Shown in pieces: positions 8,921 through 18,546 of a stretch of DNA of 64,000 bases. Origin of the DNA: an uncultured Francisella sp. (lineage in GTDB: Bacteria; Pseudomonadota; Gammaproteobacteria; Burkholderiales; Neisseriaceae); contig CALUCM010000002.1 in NCBI GenBank assembly GCA_943914555.1, forward strand, positions 14,867 through 78,866, in the 5' to 3' direction. Every line of letters starts with the position of its first letter. Position 1 is the stretch's first letter. The translations under genes were made by a program, and so were the position numbers. The notes beneath the pieces were generated by a model. That model worked only from the letters and a program-made list of their open reading frames with translations. It made no database searches and was not told the DNA's origin.

Positions 8921-9778
8921 ATGATGCAACAACAAGGCAAATGGCAAGATTACTTTTTATTAGCCCGTATAGATAAACCGACAGGAACTTTGTTATTGCT
9001 TTTCCCTACTTATTGGGCTTTATGGTTGGCTAGTAGAGGTTCTTTATCGATTTTTTATTTCTGCCTTTTTACCATAGGCACTTTTTCGATGCGTTCTGCT
9101 GGTTGTATTATCAATGATATTAGCGATAGTGATATAGACAAATATGTAGAGCGTACTAAAGACCGGCCAATTGCAGCAGGACGTATTAGCAAAAAACAAG
9201 CCTTGCTTGCTTTTGCGTTATTTTGTTTTATTGGGTTTTTATGTTTGTTTCCTTTAAATTGGCTCAGTTGGAAGTTAAGTTTGGTGGCTTTATTTCTTGC
9301 TTGTACTTATCCGGTGATGAAACGTTTTTTTTCTATTCCTCAGCTATATCTTGGTTTTGCTTTCTCCTTTGGGATTATCATGGCATATGCTGCACTCTTA
9401 AACACCATTCCTAGAATAGGTTGGTTAATTTATTTAGCAACTATTTTTTGGATAGTTGGTTACGATACAGTGTATGCTATTAGCGATAAACCAGATGATT
9501 TAAAGTTGTCTGTTAAAAGTTCTGCTATCACTTTTGGTCGATATGATGTAGCAGCGGTGATGATATGTTACGCGCTTTTTCTAGCATTAATGGTGGTTGT
9601 CGGTTATTTATATGCTTTAAAAATATATTATTGGTTGTCTCTTGGGGTTGTCTCATTATTAATGTTTAGGCAGTATCCTCGTATCCGTAACCATGATCGT
9701 CTGGCGTGTTACCAGGCTTTTTTACAAAATAAGTGGTTCGGTCTACTGATTTGGTTTGGCATTGTGTATTCGCTATAA
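8921..9778 (+). CDS. ubiA: 4-hydroxybenzoate octaprenyltransferase
   Basis: An integral membrane prenyltransferase that attaches the polyprenyl tail to 4-hydroxybenzoate in ubiquinone synthesis. The two Mg/diphosphate motifs are visible: NDISDSDID (about residues 65-73) followed by KDRPIAAGRI, and SDKPDD (about 188-193). Multiple hydrophobic segments fill the rest. I prefer the ATG at 8921 (MMQQQGKWQDYF) over an in-frame TTG at 8900, giving about 285 residues. ubiC, the preceding step, lies 21 kb away at 30.6 kb rather than beside it. Confidence 0.93.
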   Translation: MMQQQGKWQDYFLLARIDKPTGTLLLLFPTYWALWLASRGSLSIFYFCLFTIGTFSMRSAGCIINDISDSDIDKYVERTKDRPIAAGRISKKQALLAFALFCFIGFLCLFPLNWLSWKLSLVALFLACTYPVMKRFFSIPQLYLGFAFSFGIIMAYAALLNTIPRIGWLIYLATIFWIVGYDTVYAISDKPDDLKLSVKSSAITFGRYDVAAVMICYALFLALMVVVGYLYALKIYYWLSLGVVSLLMFRQYPRIRNHDRLACYQAFLQNKWFGLLIWFGIVYSL

Positions 9779-9855
9779 ATGCAAAGAAAGAATGTCTAGC
9801 ATTTATTTTAATGACATGATAGATTAGCGCACCAGTTTTGATATGAGTTGATTGT

Positions 9856-10305
9856 ATGTATTTATCTTCAGATTTATTACCGCTTGAACATATACTTCTC
9901 GATTTGGAAGTGAATAATAAAAAAAGGCTATTTGAAGAAATAGCGGAAATTTTTGCTAAGCAAAGCGGTCTGAACGAAGATAAAATTTTTCAAGTTTTAT
10001 TATTAAGAGAGAAATTAGGCAGTACCGCGTTAGATTGCGGAGCTGCTATCCCTCATGGACGAGTATCTGGATTAGAAAAAGCAAGTGTAATTTTTGCTCG
10101 TCTGAAAAAAGCGATTAGTTTTGATAGTTATGACGATCATCAAGTTGATCTAATATTTGCTGTGATTGTGCCAGAAGCGGGCAATGAAGAGCATATGAAA
10201 ATTTTCTCTCATATTGCTCGAAAGATCTCTAATGAAGAGGTAAGAGAACAGTTGCGTACTTTATCCTCTGCCGCTGCTATTAGTGATCTATTTTTTGCGA
10301 GTTAA
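9856..10305 (+). CDS. ptsN: PTS IIA-like nitrogen regulatory protein
   Basis: 149 residues of the fructose/mannitol EIIA family. The phosphorylatable histidine is H67 in AAIPHGRV. It stands 6 bp upstream of hprK with no sugar-specific EIIB or EIIC nearby, so it is a regulatory PTS component and not a transporter subunit. rpoN and hpf, often found next to ptsN, are not here. Confidence 0.9.
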   Translation: MYLSSDLLPLEHILLDLEVNNKKRLFEEIAEIFAKQSGLNEDKIFQVLLLREKLGSTALDCGAAIPHGRVSGLEKASVIFARLKKAISFDSYDDHQVDLIFAVIVPEAGNEEHMKIFSHIARKISNEEVREQLRTLSSAAAISDLFFAS

Positions 10306-10311
10306 TATTTC

Positions 10312-11295
10312 ATGGCAAAATTATCGGTGCGACAGTTATACCGCGACAATCAAGATAAGTTATCTTTATCTTGGATCACAGGTAGAGAGGGTTTAGACAG
10401 TCAAATCGGTATTAATAATGAAGAGCAAGAGCAGTGGTCTTTGGTAGGGCACTTAAACTTGATCCATCCTAATAAAATTCAGGTTATAGGGCCTGCAGAG
10501 CATCAATATCTTACTGAGAAAATACAAGAGAACCAGTTTTTAACTTTTTTTGATATTGTTTCTCATAACAAAATCTGTTTAATTATCGTGGCTAATAATT
10601 TAATGATTAGCGATAAATTAAAAAAAGTGTGTGCGGCACAAGGGGTGCCTTTGATGCATTCTAAAATGGAAAGTTCACAGATTATTCAACTATTGCAGCT
10701 ATATTTACAGCGAGCGTTAGCACTTTCTATTGTTATGCATGGTGTTTTTTTGAATGTATTTGAGATTGGTACTTTGGTACAGGGAGATTCGGGTCTAGGT
10801 AAAAGTGAGCTTGCTTTAGAATTATTGTCGCGTGGACATTCTTTGATTGCTGATGATGCTGTTAGAATTTATAAAATGGGCCCAGAAACCTTAGAAGGTC
10901 GTTGTCCAAAGGTATTACAAGATTTTTTGGAAGTGCGTGGACTTGGGGTATTGAATGTACGCACTATGTTTGGAGAAACTGCAGTTCGTTTCAAAAAAAG
11001 ACTTAAGCTGATTATTCAATTAGTTAGTGCCGATGATGATTATATGAAAAACATGGATCGTTTGAGCATGCATATGGAGACTCAGACAATTCTTGATGTG
11101 CCGATGCGTAAAGTGATGATACCAGTGGGACCTGGGCGTAATATAGCTGTTTTAACAGAGGCAGCAGTGCGCCAATATATTTTGCAACTACGCGGTTTAA
11201 ATAGTACCCAAGAGTTTTTGGAACGGCATCATCGCGATATGGCAGCAAAAGAATCAACACCTTTAGATGATGGTGACGATGCCTATACAGATTGA
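10312..11295 (+). CDS. hprK: HPr kinase/phosphorylase
   Basis: 327 residues. It phosphorylates and dephosphorylates a serine of HPr. The Walker A is GDSGLGKSE (about residues 158-166), DDAVRI follows, and EVRGLGVLNV is the HprK C-terminal signature. It forms a tight pair with ptsN. HprK is common in Firmicutes and betaproteobacteria and is found in only some gammaproteobacteria, usually with an incomplete PTS that serves regulation. HPr itself is not in the window. Confidence 0.95.
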   Translation: MAKLSVRQLYRDNQDKLSLSWITGREGLDSQIGINNEEQEQWSLVGHLNLIHPNKIQVIGPAEHQYLTEKIQENQFLTFFDIVSHNKICLIIVANNLMISDKLKKVCAAQGVPLMHSKMESSQIIQLLQLYLQRALALSIVMHGVFLNVFEIGTLVQGDSGLGKSELALELLSRGHSLIADDAVRIYKMGPETLEGRCPKVLQDFLEVRGLGVLNVRTMFGETAVRFKKRLKLIIQLVSADDDYMKNMDRLSMHMETQTILDVPMRKVMIPVGPGRNIAVLTEAAVRQYILQLRGLNSTQEFLERHHRDMAAKESTPLDDGDDAYTD

Positions 11296-11489
11296 AGATC
11301 TACTTTTTTATACCAGAATGGTTATTTTAATTAAACACAAATAGTCTACTAGGCTGGTTTTTTAGGTGATATTAAAAAGCTCAGTCTTATTTATACTTAT
11401 TTCTGCCTATAATGTTGCTTCTTACAATGAAACACGCAGTAGAGACAAACTGCATATTTTAAAGATGATAAGAAAATCAGGAAATAAAG

Positions 11490-12707
11490 CTATTTAGCCA
11501 TTATTTTTTTTACAAACGGGATACTATCTTTTTTTGAGGTATTAACGGTTCCACTATGATCTTGGTCAGGATAGAACTTAAAAGTAACTGGTTGGCGATT
11601 GGCTTTTAATTTTGCCGCAAGAGCAAGAGCTCCAGGCATGAATACGTCTGTATCAAGCCCACCTTGTCCAATAAAAATTGGTTCTTGATAACCATTTTCT
11701 GGAATAGCCATATAGTCGGTTAGAGCTTTCTTAAACCCTGGAATTAAGTTTAATGGTTTTGCAAATAATTTTCCCAAACGAACATTTTCTTTTTTAACAA
11801 GATCTCCAATGCCTTCTGGCGAACGATGACCGGGTGTTGAGAGAGTATCACAGATAGGTCCTTCAGCTGTATTAACCCATTTTCTGCCATATTCCGTTAA
11901 ATAGGAGTCAAGATTCCATTCTGGATGTGCGGTGCGCAGTCCTGAGATGATATAAAGCACGTATACTGTCAAGTTGGGGAAATTTTTTTGTCCTAGAACA
12001 CTAGAAGAAATGACCCCTGGTCGAAAAATCAAAGGCAGGATTGTTTCAATATAAGCGGGGACACCTGTTGCGACTGCGCCGCGATAGGAAAGTCCATTGC
12101 TATTACCACCAAATTCATCAGCGTAGCGAGCAGTAAAAAGAGCAGCGGCCCCTCCTTGAGATTGTCCAGCTACAAACCATTTTTTAGAAAGTGAAGAAAA
12201 ATGTGCAGTAGCAGCTTTTACCGCATCAACAACATTATGTGCTTCTATTTTGCCATCAAGGTAGGGATGATTACCAGGTGTGCCAAGCCCAACATAGTCA
12301 CTGGCAACAATTGCATATCCTTGATCAATCCATGAATTGAGATAATCCCAATCACGCTCCCAAGCGGCAGGGCCGTTGATGGAATATGCACACCGGTCAT
12401 TAAGTCCAACGGTACCATGTGCCCAAGCCATCACGGGCCAACCACCTTGCGGTGGATTACTTTTTGGCAAGTAAACTGCGGCGGTTGATAAAGCAGGTTC
12501 ACCTCGAGAACCGGTGGTCCAATATGTTATGCGATAAGACTGCCCTGAATGAGGTAGGGTAATTTCAGGATTGAGTGTTTCTATTTTGGTCACAGCACCT
12601 GGCTGCAATAATAGTTTGTGGCTGCTAGTATTAATTATAGGCGGCAATGTGCTAAAGCCAGTAGCAAAAACAAGGCAAATACTAGCGATAAGAATGTCAG
12701 GTTTCAT
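11490..12707 (-). CDS. Secreted lipase/esterase-like alpha/beta hydrolase, copy 1
   Basis: 405 residues with a clear Sec signal peptide (hydrophobic residues about 4-20) and a strong ribosome site (GAGGAGAAA) before the ATG. The fold is alpha/beta hydrolase of the secretory-lipase type: oxyanion motif WAHGTVG (about 95-101), nucleophile GQSQGG (S183), an acidic residue in GGLDTDVF, and the C-terminal catalytic His in DQDHSGTV. It should act outside the inner membrane on esters or lipids; the substrate is not known. A close paralogue lies 555 bp upstream on the same strand. Confidence 0.87.
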   Translation of the reverse strand: MKPDILIASICLVFATGFSTLPPIINTSSHKLLLQPGAVTKIETLNPEITLPHSGQSYRITYWTTGSRGEPALSTAAVYLPKSNPPQGGWPVMAWAHGTVGLNDRCAYSINGPAAWERDWDYLNSWIDQGYAIVASDYVGLGTPGNHPYLDGKIEAHNVVDAVKAATAHFSSLSKKWFVAGQSQGGAAALFTARYADEFGGNSNGLSYRGAVATGVPAYIETILPLIFRPGVISSSVLGQKNFPNLTVYVLYIISGLRTAHPEWNLDSYLTEYGRKWVNTAEGPICDTLSTPGHRSPEGIGDLVKKENVRLGKLFAKPLNLIPGFKKALTDYMAIPENGYQEPIFIGQGGLDTDVFMPGALALAAKLKANRQPVTFKFYPDQDHSGTVNTSKKDSIPFVKKIMAK

Positions 12708-13261
12708 ATGTGGTATTTCTCCTCTGGATTAAGTGCAGCCCTAGGAAGATCTCTACAAAAGTCTACGTATTAAGATGGTGCTTATTTGAGGCATAACAGC
12801 CGCGTGACCAATGTATGAATGGTCAGACAGTGGTAATTGTACCAAGAAATATTTATTATGAAAATGACAACACTTAAAAGCATTTTCTGTAAAGAAGAAG
12901 CAGTCAGTTTTGTTTTGAGAAAAGAAAGAATTATGTCAAAATCAGATCTTGAGTGAGTCTAATTTTCAGCGGGTAAGGTTAGCTAACTGAACTGAAGTTT
13001 ATATTCATCAAAAACTGTATCCAAACATTACAACTGATTCATTAATGTCATCCATTAATTTGGGCAATTTATTATTTGACAGCAGAATGTGCTAATTTAT
13101 TTTCTAACTGTTGTTTTTCAAGCATTTAAAAACCCTTAAAGCAGCATTATTTTGTATCGTAGCAATAAGAAATCAAATTTGCTAAGAAAAATATCAAATT
13201 AATTAAGAAGAAAAGACTCACTATCATGGTAGTAGTCCGATATAAGGCCAATAAGAAAAAT
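12708..13261. other. Intergenic region between the two lipase paralogues
   Basis: About 550 bp, AT-rich, with no coding region I can support. It must contain the promoter of copy 1. A 6-bp inverted repeat TGACCA...TGGTCA (12805-12825) about 100 bp before copy 1 could be an operator; the support is weak. Confidence 0.5.
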
Positions 13262-14464
13262 TTATTTAGCCATTATTTTTTTTACGAATGAAATACTTTC
13301 TTTCTTTGAGGCATTAACCGTCCCGCTATGATCTTGGTTTAGATAAAACTTAAAGGTAACTGGTTGGCGGTTGGCTTTCAATTTTGCTGCAAGAGCAACG
13401 GCACCAGGCATAAATATATCCGTATCAAGCCCACCTTGTCCAATAAAGATTGGTTCATGATAGTTACTTTCCGGCACTGCCATATAGTCGGCTAGGGCTT
13501 TACTGAATCCTGAAATAGTATCTAAAGGTTTTACAAACAATTTTTCTAAGCGAACATTTTCTTTTTCTACTAGGTGCTCAAAACCTTTTGACGATGGATG
13601 ATTAGGCGTGAACGAACCACAAATTGGTCCTTCAGCCGTATCAACCCAATTTTTTCCATATTGAGATAAATAAGAATCAAGATGCCATTCGGGATGTGCA
13701 GTACGCAGCCCTGATATGATATAAAGAGCATAAACTGTCAGGTTGGAGATATAATTTTTTCGGCCCAGAATGCCGGGCAGAACAGGTAGCGGACGGAACA
13801 CTAAAGGAAGTATTTTTTCAATATAGGCAGGTACACCTGTTGCTACCGCGCCACGATAGGAAAGTCCATTATGGTTACCTCCATATTCATTGGCATAGCG
13901 AGCTGTGAAAAGAGCAACACCGCCACCTTGAGATTGACCTATCACAAACCACTTCTTAGCAAGAGGAAGGAAATGAGATGTGGCTGCTTTAACGGCATCA
14001 ACCACATTATGCGCTCCTATTTTTCCATCGAGGTAAGGATGTTTCCCTGGTGCACCAAGCCCAACATAATCACTAGCTACAATTGCATATCCCTGGTCCA
14101 TCCATGAATTAAGGTAATTCCAATCATGTCCCCAGGCAGCAGGACCATTGGTAGAATATGCACATTGATTATTAAGCCCAATAGTTGCATGTGCCCAAGC
14201 CATTACCGGCCAGCCACCTCGTGGCGCATTACCTTTTGATAGGTACACGGCAGCTGTTGAAAGAGCAGGTTTATTTTGAGAACCAACGGTCCAATATGTC
14301 ATATGGTAGGATCGCCCTGCCTGCGGGTGCGCTATGGCAGTTTTATCTGAATAATGAAGTGATTCTATTTTGACAACAGTACCAGGTTGGTTGCGTGCGC
14401 TTGCTGTAGGCAACGATAAACTGGCTATGCGCCTGCCATTAGGGCTGATAATGTCTGCGGACAT
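13262..14464 (-). CDS. Secreted lipase-like alpha/beta hydrolase, copy 2 (signal peptide out of frame)
   Basis: Closely similar to copy 1 along its whole length, with GQSQGG, GGLDTDIF and the C-terminal DHSGTV preserved. One change touches catalysis: the oxyanion motif WAHGTVG of copy 1 is WAHATIG here. The first in-frame ATG (14464) lies after the signal peptide. The missing part is present upstream but displaced by one base (see 14465-14540), so as written the protein would stay in the cytoplasm. It is either a recently damaged copy or a sequence error. Confidence 0.75.
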   Translation of the reverse strand: MSADIISPNGRRIASLSLPTASARNQPGTVVKIESLHYSDKTAIAHPQAGRSYHMTYWTVGSQNKPALSTAAVYLSKGNAPRGGWPVMAWAHATIGLNNQCAYSTNGPAAWGHDWNYLNSWMDQGYAIVASDYVGLGAPGKHPYLDGKIGAHNVVDAVKAATSHFLPLAKKWFVIGQSQGGGVALFTARYANEYGGNHNGLSYRGAVATGVPAYIEKILPLVFRPLPVLPGILGRKNYISNLTVYALYIISGLRTAHPEWHLDSYLSQYGKNWVDTAEGPICGSFTPNHPSSKGFEHLVEKENVRLEKLFVKPLDTISGFSKALADYMAVPESNYHEPIFIGQGGLDTDIFMPGAVALAAKLKANRQPVTFKFYLNQDHSGTVNASKKESISFVKKIMAK

Positions 14465-14540
14465 AGCAAAATTAGCAGCAGGACCAAAGCAAATACTAAT
14501 AATAAAAATGCTTAGTGCTTAGTTTTATACGCGATAACAT
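14465..14540 (-). pseudogene. Displaced signal-peptide coding segment of lipase copy 2
   Basis: An ATG at 14540-14538 stands behind a strong AGGAG ribosome site and starts MLSRIKL, then runs out of frame. The frame of copy 2 upstream of 14464 reads LSIFIISICFGPAANFA, a classic hydrophobic core with an AxA-like end, after a stop at 14519-14521. Removing one A at 14519-14520 joins the two into MLSRIKLALSIFIISICFG..., a complete signal peptide. One base therefore separates this gene from an intact secreted form (13262-14540). Confidence 0.75.
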
Positions 14541-14645
14541 CTTTTTCTCCTGCGGGAGTGTTTTAATAATCCTGAATTTTAATGGCACCGATTATAGGTA
14601 TAGCACCTGATATTGTTAAGCCTAACAAACCACCGGATAAGAAAT

Positions 14646-15236
14646 TTATTTTCCGACTTTATTTTCCTTACGCTGTAATAACTTAATAATATTGTCCTTG
14701 TGGCGAACAATCACTAATAAACAGATCATTGTTAAAGTTATCTGATAAATTTTTTCATCGAGAAAATAAAGAGAAAGCAAAGGGCAGGCCAAATAAGTGA
14801 TGAGTGCTGATAAAGAGGAAATTCTAGTAATAAACACCAAAATAAGCCATAGGGTACACATGATTAATCCCACCGGCCAAGATAATCCATAAATTACTCC
14901 AATGGCAGTTGCTACTCCTTTACCTCCTTGGAATTTAAAGAAGATGGGGAACATGTGACCTAAGACAACAGCGATACTCACTAAAGCAACAGTTAGAGTA
15001 GAGAAGTGGTAATGAATCGCCATAAAAACAATCAAAAAACCTTTTAGGGTATCTCCTACCAAGGTTAGTAGGGCAGCCAGTTTATTTCCGCTACGCATCA
15101 CATTAGTGGCACCGGGGTTATTTGAACCATACTGCCTTGGGTCCTTTAGATGGAAAAAATGCGAAACAAGGATGGCAAAAGATACAGAGCCCAACAAATA
15201 GGCCACAATGATTAAAATAATTGAACTAATGTCCAT
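14646..15236 (-). CDS. plsY: Glycerol-3-phosphate acyltransferase PlsY
   Basis: 196 residues, inner membrane, about five hydrophobic segments. It transfers acyl groups from acyl-phosphate to glycerol-3-phosphate. Family motifs are clear: GSVSFA near the N-terminus, DPRQYGSNNPGATNVMRSG, and FKFQGGKGVATAIG. It is divergent from folB with 64 bp between them, a common gammaproteobacterial arrangement. Confidence 0.96.
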   Translation of the reverse strand: MDISSIILIIVAYLLGSVSFAILVSHFFHLKDPRQYGSNNPGATNVMRSGNKLAALLTLVGDTLKGFLIVFMAIHYHFSTLTVALVSIAVVLGHMFPIFFKFQGGKGVATAIGVIYGLSWPVGLIMCTLWLILVFITRISSLSALITYLACPLLSLYFLDEKIYQITLTMICLLVIVRHKDNIIKLLQRKENKVGK

Positions 15237-15300
15237 GATATACTTTGCTTTCTGAAATTAGGCGGGCATTTTATCTTAAAAGAAAGCAAAGTGAAAGCAG

Positions 15301-15690
15301 ATGCAGATGGTAACAGAGCTAAAGAGGACAGCAATAGATGAATTAAAACTATCAGGCATACAAATCGCCACAAAATTAGGTGTCGCTGCCTGGGAGTATC
15401 AGCACCCACAAATTGTAATAGTTGATTTGGTATTAGGCATAGACAATCAAGCGAAAAAGACAGATAAGTTAAAAGATACGGTTGATTATGCTGTTTTATT
15501 AGATCAATTGACGCGGCATTATCGTCTGCTACATTTTCGTCTATTAGAAGCATTGGCCGAGGATATGGCACAATTTGTATTGGCTCACTTTGCGGTAGAA
15601 AAAGTCGCTTTGCAACTTACCAAACAAGGTATTTTACCAATGGTAAGAGAAGTCAGTGTTGCCATAGAGCGGCAAAAAAGGGGGAAGTAA
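15301..15690 (+). CDS. folB: Dihydroneopterin aldolase
   Basis: 129 residues, folate biosynthesis. The family pattern is seen in KLGVAAWEYQHPQ, a central DTVDYAVLLDQL, the catalytic-region LLEALAEDMAQ, and the closing VSVAIERQ. The start at 15301 or at the ATG two codons later are equally possible. It runs directly into nadK. Confidence 0.88.
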   Translation: MQMVTELKRTAIDELKLSGIQIATKLGVAAWEYQHPQIVIVDLVLGIDNQAKKTDKLKDTVDYAVLLDQLTRHYRLLHFRLLEALAEDMAQFVLAHFAVEKVALQLTKQGILPMVREVSVAIERQKRGK

Positions 15691-15692
15691 AA

Positions 15693-16577
15693 GTGTTCGA
15701 TTGCATTGGTATGGTGTTAAGAAAAGAAACACCATATATTCACGAGTTCTCCATCCACATGGTCAAAACCTTGCTTGGCTTAGGTAAGCAGGTTGTACTG
15801 GAACAACAAAGCTGGCAAGAACTTAAAGCGCTTTTTGATCAAGAGCTAAAAACCAAAATTTATCCTTTGAGTTTAGAAAACTTAAACCAACTGGCACAGG
15901 TAGTGATCGTGATAGGAGGAGATGGTACCTTGCTTCACGTGGCACGTGGTTTGGCTGGTTGTCAACGGCCGATGATTGGCATCAATCGCGGACGTTTGGG
16001 TTTTTTAACCCAAGTAAAGGAAGGAGCTTTTGAAGCAGTGCTGCGTATTTTATCAGGTCACTATAAGGAAGAAAAACGGATTTTATTGGAAGCTGTTGTT
16101 CAGCGTGAACAAAAAGAGGTGTTTTGTAGCTTAGCTTTAAATGAGATTACAATCAGTCGAGGTGGGCAGGGCAAGCTTATTGAGTTTGAAGTTTTTATTA
16201 ATCAAGAATTTGTTTATACCCAACGTTCCGATGGGCTAATTATTGCCACACCCACGGGTTCAACAGCTTATTGTCTAGCAGCAGGTGGACCGATTCTTTA
16301 TGCCACACTTCCTGCTTTTACTTTGGTACCGATATGCCCGCATTCTCTAAGTAACCGCCCGGTAGTGATTAATGATGATGCCAAGATAGAGGTTTTGATG
16401 GTCAATGGAGGGGACAGTCGTGTTCATTTTGACGGCAATGAATATGTTAAATTGCGTAGTATGGATCGGGTTACAATTAGAAAATATTCTTCGTCACTCA
16501 CTTTATTACAGCCTTTAGATTATCGTTACTTTAAGACCTTGCGACAAAAATTGCATTGGGGAGAACAGTTGGTTTAA
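15693..16577 (+). CDS. nadK: NAD kinase
   Basis: 294 residues. It makes NADP from NAD and ATP. GGDGT (about residues 75-79) is the family's catalytic motif, and QRSDGLIIATPTGSTAYCLAAGGPI is the second signature. I keep the GTG start at 15693 because FDCIGMV matches the beginning of the family; an ATG at 15711 is internal. It overlaps the region just before recN. Confidence 0.95.
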   Translation: MFDCIGMVLRKETPYIHEFSIHMVKTLLGLGKQVVLEQQSWQELKALFDQELKTKIYPLSLENLNQLAQVVIVIGGDGTLLHVARGLAGCQRPMIGINRGRLGFLTQVKEGAFEAVLRILSGHYKEEKRILLEAVVQREQKEVFCSLALNEITISRGGQGKLIEFEVFINQEFVYTQRSDGLIIATPTGSTAYCLAAGGPILYATLPAFTLVPICPHSLSNRPVVINDDAKIEVLMVNGGDSRVHFDGNEYVKLRSMDRVTIRKYSSSLTLLQPLDYRYFKTLRQKLHWGEQLV

Positions 16578-16582
16578 ATCTT

Positions 16583-18238
16583 ATGTTAAAAGTCATTGCT
16601 TTGAGGAATTTTGCCATTGTTGACTCATTAGAAGTAGAATTTCATGAGGGTTTTTCAGTACTTACTGGAGAAACAGGTGCTGGTAAATCTATTGTATTAG
16701 ATGCTTTAAGCTTGTTGATGGGGGAAAAAGCAGACATAGCAAAGATTAAAAACCATACTGATCAATCGATCATACAGGCAATTTTTGATATCAGTAAACT
16801 TTTTTTCTTACAAAAATATTTAGATGAGAATGAACTTCCCTATGAAGAAGGGGAGTTATTAATTAAACGAGTATTAAGACGGGACGGTAAAAATAAAAAT
16901 TATGTGGGCGAAGTGTTGGTATCACTGAACCAGTTGCGACAGATTGCTGGTTTTTTAATCGATATATATGCGCAAAACAGTCAGCAAAGATTGCTTTCTG
17001 AGCCCATACAACGTCTGTGGCTTGATGATTATGCTGGACATCAAGTATTGGTTGATCAAGTAAAAACTGCTTTTCAACATTGGCAAGTACTACGCAAGGA
17101 TTATGAGAAAGCCCAGCAGGTGGGTGAGAAACAGCAAATTTTATTAGATCATTTGCGCTGGCAAAGCCAAGAATTATCTAGTTTAAATCCACAGCCAGAT
17201 GAATGGCATACGCTCTCACGACGCTATGATGCTATGAGTCATCATCAAGCTATTATGGAGTTATCTCATGAAGTAGAAGAATTGATCAATGCTGATAATG
17301 GTTTAAATGAGAAAGTTGCCTATATTACTTCACGGTTAAATAGTTTGAGTGGACATGAATATCGTTTTGCAGAAAGTTTAGGTATTTTAGAGAGTATAGA
17401 AGCAGAGTTAAGTGAAGTTGCAAGTAATATGCGTGAAATATACTCTCAATCTAGCCTTGATGAAGAGGATTTTTTAGCACTATCGGATCGGTTAGCGCAA
17501 TTAAACGCCATGGCAAAAAAATATGCGATTGATGTTGAAGAATTGCCAGAGAAATATCATGAAGTTAAGAGGTCATTGCTAGAGTTAGAAAATCATCAAG
17601 GGATTGAAGAATTAAAAGATCGTTTAATAAAGGCTCAAAATCACTACCAAGAAGCTGCTTTGGCTTTAAAAGAGTCACGTCAACAAGCGGCAGAAAAGCT
17701 CTCTTCTGAAGTAATGTACATTATGCATCAACTTTTAATGCCACACGCTATTTTTGCTATACATTTTTCTGAAGGAGAACCTTCCTCACATGGCAATGAG
17801 TCCGTGCAATTTATGGTGTCTATGAATCTGGGGAGTGATTTATACCCTCTTAGCAAAATTGCTTCTGGAGGGGAACTGTCACGCATCAGTTTGGCTTTGC
17901 AAGTGGTCGTCAGTCAATTTAATCGCATTCCCACTCTTGTTTTTGATGAAGTCGATACTGGAATGAGTGGGCAGGCTGCTGATCGTGTCGGTTATTATCT
18001 CAAGCAACTATCTAAATTTCATCAAATTTTTTTAGTTACCCATCTTCCGCAGGTTGCAGCTTATGCAAATAATCATTATGAAGTGAGTAAAAGTGTAAAA
18101 AAAGGTAAAACGGTGAGTCAAATAAAACTGTTAAATAAAGAGGATAGAGAAACAGAAATTGCTCGTATGCTAGGTGGTGGTACTATTACCGATTTAAGCA
18201 GACAACATGCCCAAGAACTATTGTCTTTAGCGAAGTAA
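16583..18238 (+). CDS. recN: DNA repair protein RecN
   Basis: About 551 residues from the ATG at 16583. This SMC-like ATPase acts in double-strand break repair. Walker A GETGAGKS is at about 32-39, a long coiled-coil centre follows (about 150-380), then ASGGELSRISLA (about 427) and Walker B LVFDEVDTGMSG (about 452). nadK-recN is a frequent gene pair. Confidence 0.96.
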   Translation: MLKVIALRNFAIVDSLEVEFHEGFSVLTGETGAGKSIVLDALSLLMGEKADIAKIKNHTDQSIIQAIFDISKLFFLQKYLDENELPYEEGELLIKRVLRRDGKNKNYVGEVLVSLNQLRQIAGFLIDIYAQNSQQRLLSEPIQRLWLDDYAGHQVLVDQVKTAFQHWQVLRKDYEKAQQVGEKQQILLDHLRWQSQELSSLNPQPDEWHTLSRRYDAMSHHQAIMELSHEVEELINADNGLNEKVAYITSRLNSLSGHEYRFAESLGILESIEAELSEVASNMREIYSQSSLDEEDFLALSDRLAQLNAMAKKYAIDVEELPEKYHEVKRSLLELENHQGIEELKDRLIKAQNHYQEAALALKESRQQAAEKLSSEVMYIMHQLLMPHAIFAIHFSEGEPSSHGNESVQFMVSMNLGSDLYPLSKIASGGELSRISLALQVVVSQFNRIPTLVFDEVDTGMSGQAADRVGYYLKQLSKFHQIFLVTHLPQVAAYANNHYEVSKSVKKGKTVSQIKLLNKEDRETEIARMLGGGTITDLSRQHAQELLSLAK

Positions 18239-18251
18239 GATCATTTATTAA

Positions 18252-18539
18252 CTATTTTTTAGTAAATAAGTAAGGAGAAGTAAGGTCTTTGGGATGTTCA
18301 ATACCAATTGAAATATCACTTTTTACTATGCAGCAGCAGGGTAATATTTCATTTGGGCCAATATAAGCTAAGGGGGAGAAGTTGTAGGATACATGTCCAC
18401 TTTTCAATGTTAATCGACAAGTTCCACACATCCCTTGGCGGCAATGATATTCTGGCCTATAGCCGTTTTTTTCTAATGTTTCAAGTAAATTTTCTTCTTC
18501 TTGAATTTCAAAGCTTCCTGAATCAGTTGTCACTAACAT
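18252..18539 (-). CDS. yfaE: 2Fe-2S ferredoxin of the ribonucleotide reductase operon (YfaE-like)
   Basis: About 95 residues from the ATG at 18539, just after the nrdB stop. Cysteines C33, C38 and C41 (CRQGMCGTC) and one of the LPCCC cluster (68-70) would bind a plant-type 2Fe-2S centre. In E. coli YfaE maintains the diferric-tyrosyl cofactor of NrdB; the gene order here supports the same role. An in-frame start at 18602 inside nrdB is less likely. Confidence 0.88.
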   Translation of the reverse strand: MLVTTDSGSFEIQEEENLLETLEKNGYRPEYHCRQGMCGTCRLTLKSGHVSYNFSPLAYIGPNEILPCCCIVKSDISIGIEHPKDLTSPYLFTKK

Positions 18540-18546
18540 GGGTGGT

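Noticed and set aside
15212..15571. Minus-strand frame opposite folB
   Set aside because: folB is supported by family motifs; this frame overlaps the start of plsY and has none.
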